Shown: positions 41,588 to 52,285 of the stretch, piece by piece
Numbering within the stretch: position 1 is the first letter of the stretch
Layout: every line of letters begins with the position of its first letter
Source of the DNA: Archivesica marissinica
Lineage: Eukaryota > Mollusca > Bivalvia > Venerida > Vesicomyidae
Direction: 5' to 3'
Assembly: GCA_014843695.1 (NCBI GenBank)
Contig: CM026400.1
Coordinates: 48,560,924-48,624,923, forward strand
DNA: 64,000 nucleotides
Position numbers and translations under genes: made by a program
The notes under the pieces: generated by a model
What the model was told of the DNA's origin: nothing
Seen by the model: the letters and a program-made list of their open reading frames with translations, nothing else
Database searches by the model: none

Positions 41588-43845
41588 AGCCAAACTACAC
41601 CACTGCAAATCTACACCACTGCAAATCTACACCGCTGCAAATCTACACCACTGCAAATCTACACCACTGCAAATATACACCGCTGCAAATATACACCACT
41701 GCAAATCTACACCACTGCAAATCTACACCGCTGCAAATCTACACCGCTGCAAATCTACACCACTGCAAATCTACACCACTGCAAATCTACACCACTGCAA
41801 ATCTACACCACTGCAAATCTACACCACTGCAAATATACACCACTGCAAATATACACTGCTGCAAATCTACACCACTGCAAATCTACACCACTGCAAATCT
41901 ACACCACTGCAAATCTACACCACTGCAAATCTACACCGCTGCAAATATACACCGCTGCAAATATACACCACTGCAAATCTACACCACTGCAAATCTACAC
42001 CGCTGCAAATCTACACCGCTGCAAATCTACACCGCTGCAAATCTACACCGCTGCAAATCTACACCACTGCAAATCTACACCACTGTAAATCTACACCGCT
42101 GTAAATCTACACCACTGTAAATCTACACCACTGCAAATCTACACCACTGTAAATCTACACCGCTGTAAATCTACACCACTGTAAATCTACACCGCTGTAA
42201 ATCTACACCGCTGCAAATCTACACCACTGCAAATCTACACCACTGCAAATCTACACCGCTGCAAATCTACACCGCTGCAAATCTACACCACTGTAAATCT
42301 ACACCACTGCAAATCTACACCGCTGCAAATCTACACCGCTGCAAATCTACACCGCTGCAAATCTACACCACTGCAAATCTACACCGCTGCAAATCTACAC
42401 CGCTGCAAATCTACACCGCTGTAAATCTACACCACTGTAAATCTACACCACTGCAAATCTACACCACTGTAAATCTACACCACTGTAAATCTACACCACT
42501 GTAAATCTACACCGCTGCAAATCTACACCGCCGCAAATCTACACCGCTGTAAATCTACACCACTGCAAATCTACACCGCTGCAAATCTACACCGCTGTAA
42601 ATCTACACCACTGCAAATCTACACCGCTGTAAATCTACACCACCGCAAATCTACACCACCGCAAATCTACACCACCGTAAATCTACACCGCCGCAAATCT
42701 ACACCACCGCAAATCTACACCACTGCAAATCTACACCACTGCAAATCTACACCACCGCAAATCTACACCACTGCAAATCTACACCACTGCAAATCTACAC
42801 CACTGCAAATCTACACCACTGCAAATCTACACCACTGCAAATCTACACCACCGCAAATCTACACCACTGCAAATATACACCGCTGCAAATCTACACCACC
42901 GCAAATCTACACCACTGCAAATCTACACCACTGCAAATCTACACCACCGCAAATCTACACCACTGCAAATATACACCGCTGCAAATCTACACCACTGCAA
43001 ATCTACACCGCTGTAAATCTACACCACCGCAAATCTACACCACCGCAAATCTACACCACTGCAAATCTACACCACCGCAAATCTACACCGCTGCAAATAT
43101 ACACCGCTGCAAATCTACACCACCGCAAATCTACACCACTGCAAATCTACACCACTGCAAATCTACACCGCTGCAAATCTACACCACTGCAAATCTACAC
43201 CACTGCAAATCTACACCACTGCAAATCTACACCACTGTAAATCTACACCGCTGTAAATCTACACCGCTGCAAATCTACACTGCTGCAAATCTACACCGCT
43301 GTAAATCTACACCACTGCAAATCTACACCGCTGCAAATCTACACCGCTGTAAATCTACACCGCTGCAAATCTACACCGCTGTAAATCTACACCGCTGTAA
43401 ATCTACACCACTGTAAATCTACACCGCTGTAAATCTACACCGCTGTAAATCTACACCATTGCAAATCTACACCGCTGTAAATCTACACCGCTGTAAATCT
43501 ACACCACTGTAAATCTACACCGCTGTAAATCTACACCGCTGTAAATCTACACCACTGCAAATATACACTGCTGCAAATCTACACCACTGCAAATCTACAC
43601 CACTGCAAATCTACACCACTGCAAATCTACACCACCGCAAATCTACACCACTGCAAATCTGCAAATATACACCGCTGTAAATCTACACCACTGCAAATCT
43701 ACACCGCTGTAAATCTACACCACTGTAAATCTACACCACTGTAAATCTACACCACTGTAAATCTACACCGCTGTAAATCTACACCCCTGTAAATCTACAC
43801 CGCTGTAAATCTACACCACTGTAAATCTACACCCCTGTAAATCTG
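41588..43845. repeat. 16-bp minisatellite array, about 140 units
   Basis: Unit AAATCTACACCACTGC with variants at three positions (CACTGC, CGCTGC, CACCGC, CGCTGT and ATATAC). Variant types cluster: CACTGC units to the left, CACCGC units near 42640-43130, CGCTGT units to the right. Confidence 0.98.
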
Positions 43846-44074
43846 TAAACGCTTAATGTACAACATCTTTAATGAAATCAGCCTTTGTTGTATCTCAAGT
43901 TTACGGTTTCCAGGAAATAGATGCAGGATTAGATCCCCTATCAAAGAAAGCACAATGGATTCATTCTAAGTAGAAGCTAAATGAACTTCCTTGGAACGCT
44001 GTACAAAGCATTGAGATCAATCAAACACCTGTCTGTTTAACACCAGTGAACTATTTTTGTTAAAATTCAAAAAG
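43846..44074. other. no gene seen
   Basis: Short spacer between two arrays. Confidence 0.35.
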
Positions 44075-44086
44075 AAATTGCTGAAT

Positions 44087-45473
44087 AGGAAAGAGGTAAC
44101 CATATAAGCAAGTTGCTTTCTCCTCAATCCTACATGTATGTACATAGGAAAGAAGTAACCATATAAGCAAGTTGCTTTCTCCTTAATCCTACATGTATGT
44201 ACATAGGAAAGAAGTAACCATATAAGCAAGTTGCTTTCTCCTCAATCCTACATGTATGTACATAAGAAAGAAGTAACCATATAAGCAAGTTGCTTTCTCC
44301 TCAATCCTACATGTATGTACATAGGAAAGAAGTAACCATACAATCAGGTCGCTTTCTCCTCAATCCTACATGTATGTACATAGAAAAGAGGTAACCATAT
44401 AAGCAAGTTGCTTTCTCCTCAATCCTACATGTATGTACATAGGAAAGAGGTAACCATACAATCAGGTCGCTTTCTCCTCAATCCTACATGTATGTACATA
44501 GGAAAGAGGTAATCATATAAGCACGTTGCTTTCACCTCAATCCTGCATGTATGTACATAGAAAAGAGGTAACCATATAAGCAAGTTGCTTTCTCCTCAAT
44601 CCTACATGTATGTACATAGGAAAGAGGTAACCATACAAGCAAGTTGCTTTCTCCTCAATCCTACATGTATGTACATAGGAAAGAGGTAACCATATAAGCA
44701 GGTCGCTTTCTCCTTAATCCTGCATGTATGTACATAGGAAAGTGGTAACCATATAAGCAAGTTGCTTTCTCCTCAATCCTACATGTATGTACATAGGAAA
44801 GTGGTAACCATATAAGCAAGTTGCTTTCTCCTCAATCCTACATGTATGTACATAGGAAAGAGGTAACCATACAAGCAAGTTGCTTTCTCCTCAATCCTAC
44901 ATGTATGTACATAGGAAAGTGGTAACCATATAAGCAAGTTGCTTTCTCCTCAATGCTACATGTATGTACATAGGAAAGAGGTAACCATACAAGCAAGTTG
45001 CTTTCTCCTCAATCCTACATGTATATACATAGGAAAGAGGTAACCATATAAGCAAGTTGCTTTCTCCTCAATCCTACATGTATGTACATAGGAAAGAGGT
45101 AACCATATAAGCCAGTTGCTTTCTCCTCAATGCTACATCTATGTACATAGGAAAGTGGTAACCATATAAGCAAGTTGCTTTCTCCTCAATCCTACATGTA
45201 TGTACATAGGAAAGAGGTAACCATACAAGCAGGTTGCTTTCTCCTCAATCCTACATGTATGTACATAGGAAAGAGGTAACCATACAAGCAGGTTGCTTTC
45301 TCCTCAATCCTACATGTATGTACATAGGAAAGAGGTAACCATACAAGCAAGTTGCTTTCTCCTCAATTCTACATGTATGTACATAGGAAAGAGGTAACCA
45401 TATAAGCAAGTTGCTTTCTCCTCAATCCTACATGTATGTACATATTATGTATATTCAAAGAAATAAATACTGT
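44087..45473. mobile_element. element E with 59-bp internal array, about 23 units
   Basis: AGGAAAGAGGTAACCATATA, AGCAAGTTGCTTTCTCCTCA and ATCCTACATGTATGTACAT repeat every 59 bp from 44087 to about 45445, followed by the single-copy end ATTCAAAGAAATAAATACTG. AAATTGCTGAAT lies just left (44075-44086) and again at 45724-45735, beyond the inserted MITE-B, as a 12-bp target duplication. Confidence 0.9.
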
Positions 45474-45477
45474 TTAA

Positions 45478-45716
45478 CCCATTTGATTCTGGATACCATT
45501 CAAACAGTATTTGCAAAGAACATAGAGCCAGATCAACCGCCACGGAACATTCCGTCTGATCAGGCTCTATGCTGTTTGCTATTCAGATGATCTTGCTAAG
45601 ACACTTGGCTATGTACCAAACAACATAGATCCTGATCAGCACACAGCGTCACGCTGCAGCTGATCTGGATCTATGTTGTTTGCAAAACACTTTAAATGTA
45701 TCCAGAATGAAATAGG
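45478..45716. mobile_element. MITE-B inserted in the 3' end of element E
   Basis: TTAA (45474-45477) CCCATTTGATTCTGGATA ... TATCCAGAATGAAATAGG TTAA (45717-45720). The uninterrupted element E at 63361-63480 ends TGTTTAAACT, showing the empty site. Confidence 0.92.
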
Positions 45717-45925
45717 TTAAACTAAATTGCTGAATTTTCACAGGATTCCCCAAAATGCTGAGAAATTACTGAATCTTCGATTTTGTTGGTAAAGTTGATT
45801 TTAGTTTAGTCATTAATTATTATATTACATCTTTAATTAAAACTATAAGATTGATGTATATTCAAATGAGATAATTATTTTATTTATAAGTGTGCAGAAC
45901 GTAATATATCATAATCTATATAAAA

Positions 45926-46175
45926 GTTTAAACTTTATTTATTTTACAACGATTGCGAAGCAAGTTCTAACAACTTATATTAATCACTCTCGTTGGCGCA
46001 GATGAAAGCATATATTTTGTCATTCGTGTGGGAGGAAACCGGAGTACCCGGCGAAAGCCCACCTGTCCGATCTGGTGACCACTGTACCATCTCACATACT
46101 TCCCGGTCCGAGGAACAAACCTGGGTTGCATTGGTGAAAAGTGAGGGCGCTAACCACTGCACTAATCAAACAGCA
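45926..46175 (-). mobile_element. SINE-2 copy, minus strand
   Basis: TTTACAACGATTGCGAAGCA tail at the left, body GAAACCGGAGTACCCGGCGA, head AACCTGGGTTGCATTGGTGA and ACCACTGCACTAATCAAACA at the right. Confidence 0.9.
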
Positions 46176-46254
46176 TTACTATATACTACATTATTCTACG
46201 TTATTGTATATACTAATTGATAATATAAATATATTATACACTATACCCTTATAT

Positions 46255-46385
46255 AAACTATATTATTATAATGTAAACTACACCATTATATAAATTAATT
46301 CATTATATAAATTAATTCATTATATAAATTAATTCATTACATAAATTAATTCATTATATAAATTATATCATTATACATGTACACA
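46255..46385. repeat. AT-rich short tandem repeat
   Basis: ATAAATTAATTCATTATAT repeated about five times, followed by related ATTATAC text. Confidence 0.8.
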
Positions 46386-46683
46386 TTAATTCCGTGTAAA
46401 CTATTTTATTAAATTAAATTATTATTAAATATGCTTCTAATTCTAAATTAAACCATTTGAAACACGACACCTCTAAAATCATGTTAATATATTCATTATA
46501 TGAAACACAATACACAATCATTATCCATCCCTATGCACAGAGTATAACAATATTCCTCCATTCCCAGCTTATGTAACAGTTACACACAATAACTGCAAGT
46601 ACAGGAAGTTACTACTGCCAAAACACCTCAATGTAAGCACTATGACAAGAATGAGCAGTCATTTCCTCTCCTATACATTATCC

Positions 46684-46685
<2 letters not shown>

Positions 46686-46712
<27 letters not shown>
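46686..46712. repeat. TA dinucleotide microsatellite
   Basis: About 13 TA repeats. Confidence 0.9.
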
Positions 46713-46714
<2 letters not shown>

Positions 46715-47429
46715 CATCGCACTAAACCCCAATATATAATACCTCTTGCAAGTCAATACCAAATATGTTGTTAGATTCTGGTCCTCCTATAGGTTTAATA
46801 TTATTATGAAACACTGTTTCAATAAAATTAATTTTTAAAATCTTATTTGCCAAATTAAGATTACTTCATTATAATAAATTATGCTGATTTTGAAATGTTG
46901 TTTTAACCCAAACTCTATATACTATAAGATCACTGAATACCAATATTTTTGTAAAACTTAATGTCCTTGCTGAAAACGCACATTTTATGAATTTTATTGC
47001 ACCCGAAAACCACAAATTGTACACATGCAAATTACATGTAAACTTTCCCCACAAATCAATTCGTGCAAACTGAATTTTTATCACAAAGCACACAATTTTA
47101 TATCCTGCATGGCTGTTGCGACGACAACCGGTTGCGATGCCCGTACAATTAATATTGGTTTTAATAGTTTGCCTAGATTATTCAAAATCATTGTAAAGAT
47201 ATAAATGTATTAAGAAATGTATTTCTGTACTAATTTCTAGCAATGTTTAGTGGTTTAATTGAGTGCTCAGCGCATGATATAACTACATAATGATAAGTAC
47301 AAAACACAGGGGGAGAAAAGCATTTTAGCTAATTCATTCTACAGCTGTTTACATTACCTGCTATTATAAGTATACGTATATGAAAATGCTTTTTGCTATC
47401 GTAGTTCACTTACAATACTACACAAGAAT
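46713..47429. other. no gene seen
   Basis: AT-rich. The minus-strand frame at 46869-47093 has no recognised motif or splice pattern. Confidence 0.4.
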
Positions 47430-47434
47430 CTCAG

Positions 47435-47611
47435 CAGGCCCGTAGCCACACTGAGGCAAATGAGGCACTTGCCTCGGTTAGAATTTGGTAATGGCAGATA
47501 TATAGGAAAACTGATAAAACTGCCATCAAAATGCACAGACAAGCATACACAAAAATAATTTGGGGGAGGGGCGGGCGCCTCGGTTATTTTCAGATTCTGG
47601 CTACGGCACTG
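47435..47611. mobile_element. small inverted-repeat element with CAG...CTG ends
   Basis: CAGGCCCGTAGCCACACTGA at the left and CTGGCTACGGCACTG at the right are imperfect inverted repeats, and CTCAG stands on both sides (47430-47434, 47612-47616). The interior has a GCCTCGG motif near both ends. Confidence 0.55.
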
Positions 47612-47935
47612 CTCAGTTAAATTAAGCAGAAATTTCAATAATACATAACATAATCTTTCATTTTGTGATTCCCAATAAAAGACAGGAAATTGTCTCTGAA
47701 ATTACGGCAATTCAAATGCAATCTGCAAAATTAATCTTAAAGAATTTTTAGAATTACAAATTTCACATCAATCCATATGTCAAGTGTTTACTGCCGACAT
47801 ATTATGAGATCAATATGTGCCCCAAGGATAGGAAAGGAAGGATTTTAAAAAGGGTCATTTGAAGGTCAAGTACAGTAGTTACATATCAATGTGTTTGTCT
47901 GCAAACACCTGCTAGATGCAAAACACTACCGGCAA

Positions 47936-48224
47936 TACTCGCCTATAAAACGACCCCCATATTTTGGTCCTGAAATCTGTGGGTTTTGGCATGCACTCGC
48001 ATATAAGACAGGTTGATAATATGGAGAGCAGGTACAATGTATAAATTGCATGTTGGGCCACCAGTGCAAGTAGAAGACATGTTCAGTGTCAGGGTGCTGC
48101 TTTCTTTTCTAAAACGTAATTATGGATACCATTTAACATATTTTAATTTACCATTCGCTTATAAGACGGGAAGCCACATTGAGGCCATAATCTGGTGGTA
48201 AAAAACTTGTCTTATAGGCGAGTA
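47936..48224. mobile_element. element F copy, both ends present
   Basis: TACTCGCCTATAAAACGACC at the left and GTCTTATAGGCGAGTA at the right. The interior has TTTTGGTCCTGAAATCTGTG and GTTCAGTGTCAGGGTGCTGC. No coding capacity is recognised. It serves as the reference for the fragments at 21727 and 52105. Confidence 0.75.
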
Positions 48225-48250
48225 TGAACAGTACACAGAATGCAGATTTA

Positions 48251-48538
48251 TGGTGTGTGTGTTTTACGTTTATTTATCGTCGCTACCGGTTGCCCATATG
48301 AGCGACGTCTCCTGAAGAGATTAGTCATTTTAGATTTTGGAGGATAGTGCAATGATACAGACAGAGACCCTTTCCAGAGTCTCCTCTGGTTCTTTTACGT
48401 GCACGCTGTAAAGCACCGACACGAGACCTCGGTTTAACGTCCCATCTGAAAGACTGTTAATTGTATTAGTGTCAGACAGGGGATCGAACCTACAATCCCT
48501 GGATTACCAGTCCAGCGTGTTACCACTGGACTACAGAT
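48251..48538 (-). mobile_element. SINE-1 copy with CAGATTTA flanks
   Basis: Tail TTATTTATCGTCGCTACCGG at the left and head CAATCCCTGGATTACCAGTC to GTTACCACTGGACTACAGAT at the right. CAGATTTA occurs at 48243-48250 and 48539-48546. Confidence 0.92.
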
Positions 48539-48546
48539 CAGATTTA

Positions 48547-48822
48547 GGTGGGGTGGCATAAATGTTCACATTGATTCAAATAAATTTTTTGGACAGTTAG
48601 TATCTTCGTAAAACCTAGAACACTATATTACTTTTATGTTTGAAAGTGTGATATGTTCTTAAAATTGTTAATAAATTACCAAAAATGAAAAAATTAAACA
48701 ATACCCCACCCACTTTTTACCAAATCGAAAAGATATACTATATAAATGATAAACTGGATAAATGCTGTCACTGTGTACACTGATTAGAAATACAAACTAC
48801 AGTAGATGAGACTTGATTTAAT
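48547..48822. other. no gene seen
   Basis: AT-rich spacer without recognised features. Confidence 0.35.
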
Positions 48823-48824
48823 CT

Positions 48825-49150
48825 GAGTGAATCAAATAAACAATAGTGTCTACAAAATATATTTTCCAATAAATAACATGTTCACATTTTGACAGGCATG
48901 TAAACCACCGACTCTTTGAAACCTGATCCAATGAGTGAATCAAACAAACAAAAGTGTCTACAAAATATATTTTCCAATAAATAACATATTCTCATTTGAC
49001 TAGCATGTAAACCACCAACGACTCTTTGAAACCTGATCCAATGAGTGAATCAAACAAACAAAAGTGTCTACAAAATATATTTTCCAAGAAATAACATATT
49101 CACATTTGACCGGCATGTAAACCACCGACTCTTTGAAACCTGATCCAAAA
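48825..49150. repeat. 109-bp tandem repeat, three units
   Basis: Units starting near 48825, 48933 and 49043 contain TGTCTACAAAATATATTTTC and CCGACTCTTTGAAACCTGAT. Confidence 0.92.
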
Positions 49151-49511
49151 TCACGGAGAAACCTGTACCGCAAGTGACAGCGACACCCCAGTAGTGTTTT
49201 TTTCCTTTCCTACAATTGAGCTGATTCCGGAAACTCACAAGGATTCCACCGATCTAATAACTGCAACGAATATGGCCTTGCAAGTGAAAACAATTGATCC
49301 AAATAATGCTAGTCCACTATACCTAACTCGGTTGATCAATATGAGTTATTTTCCGAATAAAGACGTAATTTTATTAGGTATGACAGATGTCGATGGTCCA
49401 TCATTTAGTGAGAGAGCCTACAAGAAACGTCTTCATGGTGACCTATGCATTATATGTTTTACAGCACAGGATAATCCACCGATTGCGAGCTATTATAAAC
49501 AACATTGTTGA
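49137..49511 (+). CDS. unrecognised open frame, possible exon or gene remnant
   Basis: About 124 codons open from 49137 to a TGA at 49509-49511. The first ATG is well inside (49272), so if coding it is an exon or a 5'-broken copy. The product (for example SDSDTPVVFFSFPTIELIPE, and NKDVILLGMTDVDGPSFSER further on) has balanced composition and lies outside the tandem arrays, unlike most frames here. No domain is recognised. A SINE-1 begins immediately after the stop. An acceptor may lie at GTACCGCAAG near 49174. Chance cannot be excluded. Confidence 0.3.
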   Translation, partial: NLIQNHGETCTASDSDTPVVFFSFPTIELIPETHKDSTDLITATNMALQVKTIDPNNASPLYLTRLINMSYFPNKDVILLGMTDVDGPSFSERAYKKRLHGDLCIICFTAQDNPPIASYYKQHC

Positions 49512-49512
49512 T

Positions 49513-49757
49513 TGTATTTTACAATTATTTATCGTCGCTACAATATGAACGATATGAACGATGCCTCCTGAAGAGATTAGTCATTTTCTATTTTTTAGGC
49601 CGATACTGCAATACAGACAGAGACCCATTCCAGAGTCTCCTCTGGTTCTTTTACGTGCACGGTGTAAAGCACCGATACGAGACCTCGGTTTAAAGTTCCA
49701 TGTGAAAGACTGTTAATTTTATTAGGGTCAGATGGGGGATCGAACCTGCGATCCCAT
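49513..49757 (-). mobile_element. SINE-1 copy, head cut by a minisatellite
   Basis: Tail TATTTATCGTCGCTACAATA, body AGAGACCCATTCCAGAGTCT, and box B region GATCGAACCTGCGATCCC, after which the 27-bp array begins instead of the rest of the tRNA head. Confidence 0.88.
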
Positions 49758-50516
49758 TGTTGATCCATCTGAGAACATATCCTTCCTATTGCTTCTATTC
49801 CAATAGAAACTGCACTATCTACATTGTTGATCCAAACTGCAGTATCTACATTGTCGAACCAAACTGCAGTATCTACATTGTTGAACCAAACTGCACTATC
49901 TACATTGTTGATGCAAACTGCACTATCTACATTGTTGATGCAAACTGCACTATCTACATTGTTGATCCAAACTGCACTATCTACATTGTTGATCCAAACT
50001 GCACTATCTACATTGTTGATCCAAACTGCACTATCTACATTGTTGATCCAAACTGCACTATCTACATTGTTGATCCAAACTGCAGTATCTACATTGTTGA
50101 CCCAAACTACACTACCTACATTGTTGATCCAAACTGCACTATCTACATTGTTGATCCAAACTGCAGTATCTACATTGTTGATCCAAACTGCACTATCTAC
50201 ATTGTTGATGCAAACTGCACTATCTACATTGTTGATGTAAACTGCACTATCTACATTGTTGATCCAAACTGCACTATCTACATTGTTGATCCAAACTGCA
50301 CTATCTACATTGTTGATGCAAACTGCACTATCTACATTGTTGATCCAAACTGCACTATCTACATTGTTGATCCAAACTGCACTATCTACATTGTTGATGC
50401 AAACTGCACTATCTACATTGTTGATGCAAACTGCACTATCTACATAGTTGAACCAAACTACACTATCTACATTGTTGATCCAAACTGCACTATCTACATT
50501 GTTGATCCAGCGAGAA
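49754..50516. repeat. 27-bp minisatellite array, about 28 units
   Basis: Unit CAAACTGCACTATCTACATT plus GTTGATC. The 3n period gives nine-residue repeat frames on both strands (up to 365 codons). It begins inside the tRNA head of a SINE-1. Confidence 0.97.
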
Positions 50517-51065
50517 ATAATAATGAACACAGTCCATCCTTTCCTTAAGTATTGTGATGCCCCGTTCCATATTGAGCAGTATTGATATGGCCCGACATGA
50601 TTTGACATTATAGACCTTTGGGTTGGCGCCGACTCTGAGTGTGTCATCAGTATCAATCTCCTGTCCACCTTTGGCCCTCCCGTGCCACTCATTCACCGCT
50701 GTATTCCTCGTACCATTGTCTTCGCAAACTCTTTCGCAACGAATTCATCATTGCTTTCCTTAATTGGGTTTTCCATCACAAATCTCTCTTCCATAATCAT
50801 CTCGCACCAGTGCACTCACAATCTGGCTGTGAGACCAATCTGGCTGTGAGACGATACTCTGTTGCTAGGCTTTATTTGACGTAATATGGAAGACACAGTG
50901 CCGGTTACTATTTTTGTATTTATAACCATGCTTTAGGAAAATGTAGCCCAATGTATTGCATGAATGTCGAGTCAAGTTTCACACAAATACAAAATAGCAA
51001 ATATTAGGAATTTGGGGCTGGTGTCATATAGAATATTGACTATAATAGAATATGGACCCACATAG
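50517..51065. other. no gene seen
   Basis: A CCAATCTGGCTGTGAGAC duplication lies near 50821-50853. The 81-codon plus frame at 50639 has no recognised motif. Confidence 0.4.
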
Positions 51066-51305
51066 TTTGCATTTTACGCTTATTTATCGTTGCTACCGGT
51101 TACCCATATGAGCGACGCCTCCTGAAGAGATTAGTCATCTTAGATTTTTGGAGGATAGTGCAATAATACAGACAGAGACCCATTCCAGTGTCTCCTCTGG
51201 TTCTTTTACGTGCTTGATGTAAAGCACCGACACGAGACCTCGGTTTAACGTCCCATCTGAAAGACTGTTAATTTTATTAGGGTCAGATGGGGGATCAAAC
51301 CTGGA
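51066..51305 (-). mobile_element. SINE-1 copy, head truncated
   Basis: Tail TTATTTATCGTTGCTACCGG, body GGAGGATAGTGCAATAATAC, ending at GGGGGATCAAACCTGG. Confidence 0.87.
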
Positions 51306-51503
51306 TACCTTACATATTGGATCTGTTTGAGGCTTATATCTTACTTAAAACACACTTATACAACAAGATCCTACTAATTAAAATTGTTAATTTCGTACAT
51401 TTACACGTAGGATTGAATATAATACTCTGGCATTTTGACAGCAGTCCAATATTAATAATCATGGACTGCAAGTACAAAGGAATGACGTCATGGCAGTGTT
51501 TTA

Positions 51504-51689
51504 GTTTATACAAATTTATTATAGCTCGATTGCGAAACAAGTTCTTTCAAACTTATATTAATCACTCTCGAGACCTCATTCCTGATGGAATCCATCGCCA
51601 TGAAGGAGAGAAGAGGCAATGTGGAATTTAAATGCCTTGCCTAAGGGCACAATCGTAACGGCTCCAGCGGGGCTCGAACTCCGGACCTT
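51504..51689 (-). mobile_element. 5'-truncated SINE-3 with 13-bp target duplication
   Basis: TGGCAGTGTTTTA flanks it (51491-51503, 51690-51702). The tRNA head is missing: the element stops at GCTCGAACTCCGGACCTT. Paired flanks around a truncated copy are the classic product of target-primed reverse transcription. Confidence 0.93.
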
Positions 51690-51762
51690 TGGCAGTGTTT
51701 TAACATCATTTAATGACCTAGTCTCTTGATGGACCCTTCTAATTTTAGAAATTCACTTTTAA

Positions 51763-52047
51763 CCCTTTCAACCCCACAGGCCTCTAAATAGGCTTATGAA
51801 AAGTGTAGATCCAGATGAGCCGGCTCGTGACGAGCCGTCTCATCAGGATCTGCACTTTTTTGCAAGTAATAATTATTACTATTTTTAGATAAAATTACCC
51901 ATTTTGATAAATGAACTGGTCCAATGGTAATTTTCTTATTAATTTATTGGTCTGAAAATATCACGCACCAGTCCATGTCAGTTACTTGGGGTTGAATGGA
52001 TTAAATATCATGCACCAGTCCATGTCAGTTACTTGGGGTTGAATGGG
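51763..52047. mobile_element. MITE-A copy with duplicated right end
   Basis: TTAA (51759-51762) CCCTTTCAACCCC at the left. The right end ATATCA(C/T)GCACCAGTCCATG to GGGGTTGAATGG occurs twice (51957-51999, 52006-52047) before TTAA (52048-52051). Confidence 0.88.
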
Positions 52048-52104
52048 TTAATTGCCATGGACCATCAAACCACATTTGATCATATTCTACCTGCTAGCAC
52101 TGTA

Positions 52105-52285
52105 CATACTTGCCTATAAAGACGATCTCGCCTATAAGACAAGCTCCCTACTTTGGTCCTGTAATCTGTGGGTTTTGACATACACTCACATATAAGATGG
52201 GCTGACAAAATGGACAGCAGGCACAAATATAAATTACATGTTTGGCCAGTACAAGTTGAAGAAATGTTCAGTGTCAGTGTTCACC
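52105..52285. mobile_element. element F left part, running into the 34-bp array
   Basis: TACTTGCCTATAAAGACGAT, TTTGGTCCTGTAATCTGTGG and GTTCAGTGTCAGTGTTCACC match 47936-48110. From there the 34-bp array takes over and no right end follows. Confidence 0.78.

Noticed and set aside
49595..50692. 365-codon minus-strand repeat protein
   Set aside because: The 27-bp array keeps both strands open; the non-repeat ends are a SINE-1 body and unrelated sequence.
50639..50884. 81-codon plus-strand gene
   Set aside because: Composition and length are compatible with chance, and part of it is a small tandem duplication.
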